Source: Rhizobium leguminosarum bv. trifolii WSM2297 (lineage in GTDB: Bacteria; Pseudomonadota; Alphaproteobacteria; Rhizobiales; Rhizobiaceae). From it: 64,000 bases of DNA. The notes below the pieces were generated by a model, which was not told the DNA's origin, searched no databases, and was given only the letters and a program-made list of their open reading frames with translations. The position numbers and the translations under genes are program-made. The stretch spans positions 1,465,769 to 1,529,768 of the forward strand of contig NZ_JH719395.1 in NCBI RefSeq assembly GCF_000271845.1. Reading direction: 5' to 3'. Positions 58,463 through 64,000 of the stretch are shown in pieces (position 1 is the stretch's first letter; each line of letters begins with the position of its first letter).

Positions 58463-60760
58463 TCAGAGATGCGGCGCCTGCAGCAATGCCGGGATTTCCT
58501 CCGGCGAGACCGGCTTGGAGAAGCGGAAACCTTGCGCCTCCTCGCAATGCGCCTGCCGCAGGAAATCCATCTGGGCGTCGGTTTCCACGCCTTCGGCGAG
58601 GACCGAAAGCTTCAGCGTCTGCGCCAGCGAAATGACCGCAGAGGCGATGGCGACGGCGGTTTTGTCGCCTGGCAGAGCCTCGACCAGCGAACGGTCCATC
58701 TTCAACCGGTCGAAGGGGAAGGTCTTGAGCGCCGCCAGGCTTGAATAGCCGGAGCCGAAATCGTCGATCGACAGGCGAACGCCGAGCGCCCGCAGCGATT
58801 CCATCATGGCGAGCGCCCGTTCGGCATCCTGCATCACCACGCTTTCGGTGACCTCGAGCTCCAGCCAGCGCGACTGCAGGCGGTGGCGCTCCAGCGCCTC
58901 GGCGACATGGCTTGCAAAATCCGGATCGGCAAACTGCTTGGCCGAGACGTTGACGGCGATGGTCAGCGGCGGCAGACCCATATCCTGCCAGTGGCGCGCC
59001 TGCCGGCAGGCTTCGTTCAGCACCCAGAGGCCAAGGGGAACGATGAGGCCGGTCTCTTCGGCGAGCGGAATGAAATTGATAGGCGGCACCCTGCCCTTGG
59101 CCGGATGGTTCCAGCGCACCAGCGCCTCGAGCCCGGTGATGCGACCGTTGGCGACATCGACCTGCGGCTGATATTGCAGGAACAGCTGGTCGCCGGTAAT
59201 CGCCTGGTGCAGCTCCTCCTGCTCGCCGAGCGGCATTCCCACAGGCGTGCCACCGCCATCGTGATGCTGCAGGGTGTTGCGGCCGAGTTCCTTGGCGCGG
59301 TACATGGCGCGGTCGGCATTGGCGAGAAGTTCTTCCGAGGTCGAACCGTCGAAGGGGAAGGCGGCGACGCCGATGCTCGAGGTGACGGCGATCTCGCCGC
59401 CATCACGGGGGATCGGCCGGTTGATCGCCTTCTGCAGCTCGCGCAGCCGACGCGTGATGCCGGCATCGTGGCTCGACTGGTGAACGAGCACCACGAGGAA
59501 TTCGTCGCCGCCGAGACGCACCACCATATCCGAGGCCCGGACGCTGTTGGCCATGCGGGCGGCGGTTTCCTTCAGCACCTCGTCGCCGGCGGCGTGGCCG
59601 CGGCCGTCATTGATGTCCTTGAAATTATCGAGATCGATATAGGCGACGGTGACCTTGCGGGTGTGGCGCCGGGCCTGGTCGAGGATATTGGCCAGCCGCT
59701 CCTTCAGGAAGGCGCGGTTCGGCAGGCCGGTGAGATCGTCGTGATGGGCCATGAAATGGATGCGATCGTCGACACGCTTGCGCTCGATGGCGATGCCGGC
59801 GATGTGGGTGGCGAGCGCCACCAGCTTCGTCTCGTGCTCGGTGGGACGGCGGACCTCCCTGGAATAGAGGGCGAAGGTGCCGAGCACATTATTCTGCGAG
59901 GTGGCGATCGGGGTCGACCAGCAGGAGCGGAAGCCGAACGGCGCGACCAGCGCGCGAAAATCCTCCCACAGCGGATCGCTCATCACGTCCTCGACGATCA
60001 CCGTCTGGCCGCGCCAGGCGGCGGTGCCGCAGGAGCCGACCTTGGGACCGATGGTGACGCCGTCGATCAGCCGGCTGTAGCCGCCGGGCAGATTTGGGGC
60101 GGCGCCGTGATAGAGCCTGGTGCCCTCGCCGTTCAGCAGCAGCACCGATCCGTCGATGCCGGTCAGCTGCGCCTCGATCATCAGCACCAGCGCCTCGAGG
60201 ATCATCGGCAACGGCTCGTTGCGGGCGATCATTTCGAGCAGATTCGCCTGCTCGCGATGGAGATCCTCCTGGCGCTTGCGTTCGGTGATATCACGGGAAA
60301 CGCCGATCAGGCCGACGACCTCGCCGCGATCGTTGCGCAGCGGTATCTTCGAGGTCAGCCGGCATATCGGCCTTTTGCCGCCGGGCAGGACGTAGCTTTC
60401 CTCCATATCGACGCAGGCTTGCCCCGTCGCCATGATCTGCTGCTCGATATCGAAATGGTGGCGCGCCGTCTCGAAATCGAACAGGTCGAAATCACGTTTG
60501 CCGGTAATCAGGTCAGCGCTCTCCAGGCCGAGGCTGCTGGCGGTGACGGCGTTGGCGAAGACGAAGCGGCTGTCACGATCCTTGACGTAGAGGAAATCCG
60601 GTAGTTCGTGAACGATTGCCTTGAGGCGGAGGTTCTCGATGCCGTCGGAGAGGTGATGGGCGGTCGAGGCCATCATCGCCTCCGTCGCGGCGACGATGCG
60701 CCGCGTTTCGGCCGACAGGGCATCGGTCGATTCCCATCGCCTGGCACTCGGTTCGTACAT
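58463..60760 (-). CDS. PAS-GAF-GGDEF-EAL cyclic-di-GMP enzyme
   Basis: 765 residues from MYEPSARRW. PAS (about 50-165), GAF (about 180-320), GGDEF (about 335-485) with intact RLGGDEFLV, and EAL (about 505-755) with LEALVRW and DDFGSGYSSL. Both catalytic motifs are complete, so synthesis and breakdown of c-di-GMP are both possible, gated by sensory domains. No membrane segment. It runs convergent to the LuxR solo (44 nt apart); GGGGAGAA lies before the ATG. Confidence 0.9.
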   Translation of the reverse strand: MYEPSARRWESTDALSAETRRIVAATEAMMASTAHHLSDGIENLRLKAIVHELPDFLYVKDRDSRFVFANAVTASSLGLESADLITGKRDFDLFDFETARHHFDIEQQIMATGQACVDMEESYVLPGGKRPICRLTSKIPLRNDRGEVVGLIGVSRDITERKRQEDLHREQANLLEMIARNEPLPMILEALVLMIEAQLTGIDGSVLLLNGEGTRLYHGAAPNLPGGYSRLIDGVTIGPKVGSCGTAAWRGQTVIVEDVMSDPLWEDFRALVAPFGFRSCWSTPIATSQNNVLGTFALYSREVRRPTEHETKLVALATHIAGIAIERKRVDDRIHFMAHHDDLTGLPNRAFLKERLANILDQARRHTRKVTVAYIDLDNFKDINDGRGHAAGDEVLKETAARMANSVRASDMVVRLGGDEFLVVLVHQSSHDAGITRRLRELQKAINRPIPRDGGEIAVTSSIGVAAFPFDGSTSEELLANADRAMYRAKELGRNTLQHHDGGGTPVGMPLGEQEELHQAITGDQLFLQYQPQVDVANGRITGLEALVRWNHPAKGRVPPINFIPLAEETGLIVPLGLWVLNEACRQARHWQDMGLPPLTIAVNVSAKQFADPDFASHVAEALERHRLQSRWLELEVTESVVMQDAERALAMMESLRALGVRLSIDDFGSGYSSLAALKTFPFDRLKMDRSLVEALPGDKTAVAIASAVISLAQTLKLSVLAEGVETDAQMDFLRQAHCEEAQGFRFSKPVSPEEIPALLQAPHL

Positions 60761-61006
60761 GCCGCCATTCTCCCCGGCGGGCCGAAGGCCCACACCCCGC
60801 ATAACCACCGCATGATATTCCCTTCAAAGTAGTCCCCATTCCCTTCGGCTTGCTTAAATGAAAGGGTGAACAAGACGACAAAATCGGCGGCGATATCCTG
60901 CCCTTGGCCGGGGCTACAACCGCAATTTCGGCCGCCTGTGCCAGAAAGAGGCAGGCGCGTCTGGCACGTTTCGTGCTATCGGGGCCCTATGACTGGAGAA
61001 TCCGGA

Positions 61007-62377
61007 ATGCCCTCACGCCGCGACCTGCTTTTCTTTCTCGCCGCCGCGGCGGTTGTGGGAGGTTCAGCGCCGCGCGCGCTTGCCGCACCGCTTGCGGCTG
61101 CCGGGCAACCCGATCTGCGCGGCGCGATCGACGCGGTGGAATATCGCGCCATCCCCGAAAGCGGCGACCGCAAGACCCGCAACCTTCAGCAGATGATCGA
61201 ACGGGCAGCGCGCGAGAACGCGCCGGTCTTCCTGCCGCCAGGCACCTACAAGGTCTCCAACCTCACCTTGCCCGACAATACCCGCATCACTGGCGTGCCC
61301 GGCGCCTCGCGGATCGTCTATACCGGCGAAGGACATCTCTTTGCGGCGGCAAATGTGCGCCGCATCGAGCTTTCCAACCTCGTCATCGACGGCGGCAACC
61401 GCTGGCTCGGCGACGATGCCGGCGGGCTCTTGCAGTTTACCGGGGTGGACGAGGTGCTGATCGACAATTGCCAGATCGGCGGCAGCCGCAAACACGGGTT
61501 GCAGCTGGAGCGCTGCGGCGGGCGGATCGAGCGCAGCCGCATTTCGGGTGCAGCCCAAGCCGGGCTTTATGCGGTCGATTCCGCCAATCTTTCGGTCACC
61601 GGAAACACGATCGCCGATTGCGGCAATGGCGGCATCCTGGTGCATCGCTGGAACAAGGCGGAGGACGGCACGGTGGTTTCCGGTAACCGCATCTCCAACA
61701 TCCGCGCCAATGACGGCGGCACCGGCCAGAACGGCAACGGCATCAACATCTTCCGCGCCGACGGCGTGATGGTGGTGAACAACCAGATTTCCGACTGCGC
61801 CTTCACGGCGATCCGCGCCAATTCTGCCTCGGACATCCAGATCAGCAACAACCAGTGCCGGCGCTCCGGCGAGACGGCGATCTATGTCGAATTCGCCTTC
61901 GAAGGCGCCGTGGTTTCCGCCAACATCATCGACGGGGCAGCGAACGGCATTTCGATCGCCAATTTCGACGAGGGCGGCAGGCTAGCGAGCGTCACCGGCA
62001 ACGTCGTACGAAACCTGACACTGAAAGGCCCCTACAAGCACGAGGTCGGCTTCGGCATCGGCATTGCCGCGGAGGCCGATACACTGATTTCGGGCAATGT
62101 GATCGAAGGCGCGCCGCGCTGGGGCATGCAGATCGGCTGGGGTCCATATCTCCGCAATGTCGTCGTCAGCGGCAACGTGGTGCGCCAGGCGCCTGTGGGA
62201 TGCGCCGTCTCGGTCGCCGACGGCGCGGGCACTGCCGTCATCACCGACAACGTCTTCCAGGAGATCGCTGAAGGCGCGGTTTTAGGTTTCCAATGGGAGA
62301 AGAAAGTGTCGGACGAGATGGCCGGCGGTGGCGCGCCCTACAAACAGCTGACCATCGAGCGAAACCGCGTCTCCTGA
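61007..62377 (+). CDS. TIGR03808-type Tat-exported repetitive protein
   Basis: 456 residues from [19 protein letters not shown], a Tat signal with [14 protein letters not shown] about 7 nt upstream supports this start over one at 60989. The body is a right-handed parallel beta-helix of NxI/V.GN. repeats ([37 protein letters not shown]). This matches TIGR03808, a Rhizobiales family of Tat-translocated repeat proteins of unknown role; a carbohydrate-binding or lyase-like fold is usual. Single gene. Confidence 0.85.
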   Translation: MPSRRDLLFFLAAAAVVGGSAPRALAAPLAAAGQPDLRGAIDAVEYRAIPESGDRKTRNLQQMIERAARENAPVFLPPGTYKVSNLTLPDNTRITGVPGASRIVYTGEGHLFAAANVRRIELSNLVIDGGNRWLGDDAGGLLQFTGVDEVLIDNCQIGGSRKHGLQLERCGGRIERSRISGAAQAGLYAVDSANLSVTGNTIADCGNGGILVHRWNKAEDGTVVSGNRISNIRANDGGTGQNGNGINIFRADGVMVVNNQISDCAFTAIRANSASDIQISNNQCRRSGETAIYVEFAFEGAVVSANIIDGAANGISIANFDEGGRLASVTGNVVRNLTLKGPYKHEVGFGIGIAAEADTLISGNVIEGAPRWGMQIGWGPYLRNVVVSGNVVRQAPVGCAVSVADGAGTAVITDNVFQEIAEGAVLGFQWEKKVSDEMAGGGAPYKQLTIERNRVS

Positions 62378-62477
62378 AGCGCATCAAAAGCTTTCATCGT
62401 CCCATCAGCGGCAGGGACTTTTCCGCAGCCACTGCGGCCTCTACCCTCTGGTGCAGCTACACTCGGGGGATAAGATC

Positions 62478-63143
62478 ATGCTGACAATTTACGGAGTCTA
62501 TCGATCGCGGGCATCGCGCGTCTACTGGATGGCGGAGGAGCTCGGGCTCGAATTCCAGTCTGTGCCGGTGCTGCAGGCAAGGCGGCTCGCAGACCCGCTG
62601 GCAGCAGAAGCGCCGCTCAACACGCAATCGTCCGATTTTGCTGCCGTCAACCCGATGGCGCAGATCCCCAGCATCACGGACGGCGCGTTCGTCATGCACG
62701 AGTCGCTGGCGATCAATCTCTACCTCGCCCGCAAACATGGCGGGCCGCTTGCCGGAGAAACCGTCGAAGAAGACGGATTGCTGACGATGTGGACCGTCTG
62801 GGCCGCCTCTCAGGTCGAGCCGGAGACGGTCAAAATCGTTCTGACCTATGATAATGGCCTCGAAAATAGCGACGAGGGCAAGCAGGTGATCGCCGTTGCC
62901 TGCCGTGCGCTGCGCCGACCGTTTGCGGCGCTCGAAAGCCAGCTTGCCGGCCGGCAGTGGATCGTCGGCGACCGCTTCACCGTCGCCGATCTCAACATCG
63001 CCGAGGTGCTGCGTTACGCCCAGAGTGAGGAGGCGTTGTTCGATTCGCATCCGAACATCAAGGCCTGGATCGAACGCTGCCAGTCGCGCGCCGGCTACAA
63101 GGCGATGCAGACAAGCCGCGCCAAGGAACCAATCGAGGTGTGA
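62478..63143 (+). CDS. Glutathione S-transferase
   Basis: 221 residues. N-terminal thioredoxin-like domain with [22 protein letters not shown] and [28 protein letters not shown], including the conserved cis-Pro and glutathione-binding ESLAI. C-terminal helical domain ends [14 protein letters not shown] with the N-capping box. The catalytic Ser/Cys position lies in YRSRASR. It conjugates or reduces substrates with glutathione; substrate unknown. Adjacent, convergent with a LysR regulator that may control another gene. Confidence 0.87.
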   Translation: MLTIYGVYRSRASRVYWMAEELGLEFQSVPVLQARRLADPLAAEAPLNTQSSDFAAVNPMAQIPSITDGAFVMHESLAINLYLARKHGGPLAGETVEEDGLLTMWTVWAASQVEPETVKIVLTYDNGLENSDEGKQVIAVACRALRRPFAALESQLAGRQWIVGDRFTVADLNIAEVLRYAQSEEALFDSHPNIKAWIERCQSRAGYKAMQTSRAKEPIEV

Positions 63144-63144
63144 G

Positions 63145-64000
63145 TTACCGGAACAGCGCCAGCGTGCCGGCCATTTCCTCACGGATCCAGGCCTTGAAAT
63201 CCTTGACCTTCTTCGGCTCGCGCGTGCCTTCGGCGGTGACGAAATAGTGACCGAAGCCGGTGCGCGCTCGAATGCCGAAGGGCGCCGCCAGCCGGCCTTC
63301 GGCAAGCGCGAAGGCGGCAAGGGTCTGCCAGGCAAGCATGACGCCTTGGCCGGCGATCGCCGCATCGAGGCAGAGCGAGGCATCGTTGAAGACGTGGCGC
63401 GTCGCCGGTGTGGCGCCTGACAGGCCCGCCTCGCGCATCCAGACCTCCCAGTTGAACATGGCGCGGCCGTCGACGACGGCAGGCAGCGCCAGGATATCGG
63501 CGGGTTCTTGCAATTTCGCCGCCATCTCCGGTGAGCAGACGGGAAAGACCTCCTGCTCCAGCAACAGTTCGGCCTTCACGTCAGGCCACTTGCCGGTACC
63601 GACACGGATGCCGATATCGACGTCGCAAAGGGCGGGATTGACGAGATTGGTCGTCGCATCGAGCCGCAGCTTGATATCGGGGTGATGCTCAGCGAAACGA
63701 TCGAGCCGGCAGACGAGCCAGCGGGCGGCAAAAACCGGCGCCACCGAGATCGTCAGGATCGTGTCGTCCTTGCGGCTTGCGATCGACACCGCCTGGGAAA
63801 GACGGGCAAAACCCTCGTCGAGCGCCAAGAGCACCGGCCGGCCGGCTTCGGTGGCGATCATTCCCCTCGCGGTGCGCTCGAACATCACCTGGCCGAGTTG
63901 CGCTTCGGCCTTGATCACCTGCTGGCTGACGGCGCCGACCGAGACGCCGAGTTCGTCGGCGGCTGCCTGCAGCGAGCCGAGACGACCGACGGCCTCCAGC
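63145..64000 (-). CDS. LysR-family regulator, 5' end beyond window
   Basis: The frame is open to the window end, so the N-terminus is cut. Visible HTH: LEAVGRLGSLQAAADELGVSVGAVSQQVIKAEAQLG, then LFxR-like VMFERTARGM. The effector domain VFAARWLVCRLDRFAEHHPDIKLRLD resembles the GcvA/TrpI-like group with VDIGIRVGTGKW. Regulated genes unknown; possibly a divergent gene outside the window. It is convergent with the GST, one base apart. Confidence 0.88.
   Translation of the reverse strand, partial: LEAVGRLGSLQAAADELGVSVGAVSQQVIKAEAQLGQVMFERTARGMIATEAGRPVLLALDEGFARLSQAVSIASRKDDTILTISVAPVFAARWLVCRLDRFAEHHPDIKLRLDATTNLVNPALCDVDIGIRVGTGKWPDVKAELLLEQEVFPVCSPEMAAKLQEPADILALPAVVDGRAMFNWEVWMREAGLSGATPATRHVFNDASLCLDAAIAGQGVMLAWQTLAAFALAEGRLAAPFGIRARTGFGHYFVTAEGTREPKKVKDFKAWIREEMAGTLALFR

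Overview
The window is high-GC alphaproteobacterial chromosome, most likely Rhizobium of the etli/leguminosarum group. Reasons: the gene families present (Ohr/OhrR, GcrA-like, DUF982, TIGR03808-type Tat protein, LplT-Aas fusion, ligase-associated exonuclease plus ATP-dependent ligase), the receptor ending in DWEEF, and at least seven copies of a palindromic intergenic repeat resembling the Rhizobium-specific intergenic mosaic elements (RIME). Species assignment is inference; no rRNA is present. Two tRNA genes (Pro-CGG, Gln-UUG) are found.

Layout. 0.3-2.8 kb: methyltransferase and APH-type kinase pair, then a secreted protein. 3.2-8.0 kb: a prophage-like regulatory island with a LexA/CI-type S24 repressor, a leftward run of eight small overlapping genes (zinc ribbon, HTH, GcrA-like, LuxR-type HTH) and small rightward genes, sharing AGGGTAT-type operators; no integrase or structural genes. 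8.3-9.2 kb: VapBC-type module and tRNA-Pro. 9.4-24.9 kb: core-like genes, including a lipoprotein, a 991-aa aminotransferase/2-hydroxyacid dehydrogenase fusion, a TetA-like pump, an M19 dipeptidase flanked by inverted repeats, a three-domain LplT-PlsC-acyl-ACP synthetase, a PspA/YiaA/TetR locus, HipBA and an SDR. 25.0-28.1 kb: an accessory patch (DUF429 plus DUF5655-like nuclease pair, an SDR-tail remnant, a Rap1a/Tai-like immunity protein, a zinc-ribbon pseudogene) ending at the 3' end of tRNA-Gln. 28.4-31.5 kb: MBL hydrolase, DCC protein and saccharopine dehydrogenase-like operon. 31.7-32.7 kb: an IS110-family element abutting a RIME copy. 33-41.5 kb: glucose-6-phosphate dehydrogenase, HerA-like ATPase and two ABC-F proteins, the second preceded by a 23-codon leader ORF with a strong ribosome-binding site and a hairpin. 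41.7-45.6 kb: two MarR-controlled loci (VOC/DUF1579/DUF899; Ohr/OhrR). 45.7-50.5 kb: S21, cold-shock protein, tandem L,D-transpeptidases and a Tat-exported hydrolase. 50.6-54.7 kb: ATP-dependent ligase and its exonuclease, separated by 606 bp of repeats, then an alpha/beta hydrolase. 54.8-64 kb: an internally deleted GDPD, a cytosolic double-PAS chemoreceptor, a LuxR solo with altered ligand pocket, a PAS-GAF-GGDEF-EAL protein, a Tat-exported beta-helix protein, a GST and a LysR regulator cut by the window end.

Recurring themes are compact divergent regulator/target loci with visible palindromic operators (S24 repressor, VapBC, TetR/PspA, HipBA, MarR/DUF899, OhrR/Ohr) and heavy intergenic colonisation by mosaic palindromes. 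The candidates most worth following are the ABC-F leader ORF, the S24 repressor regulon, the three HipBA operators at 50-bp spacing, the DUF429/DUF5655 gene pair, and the LuxR solo.
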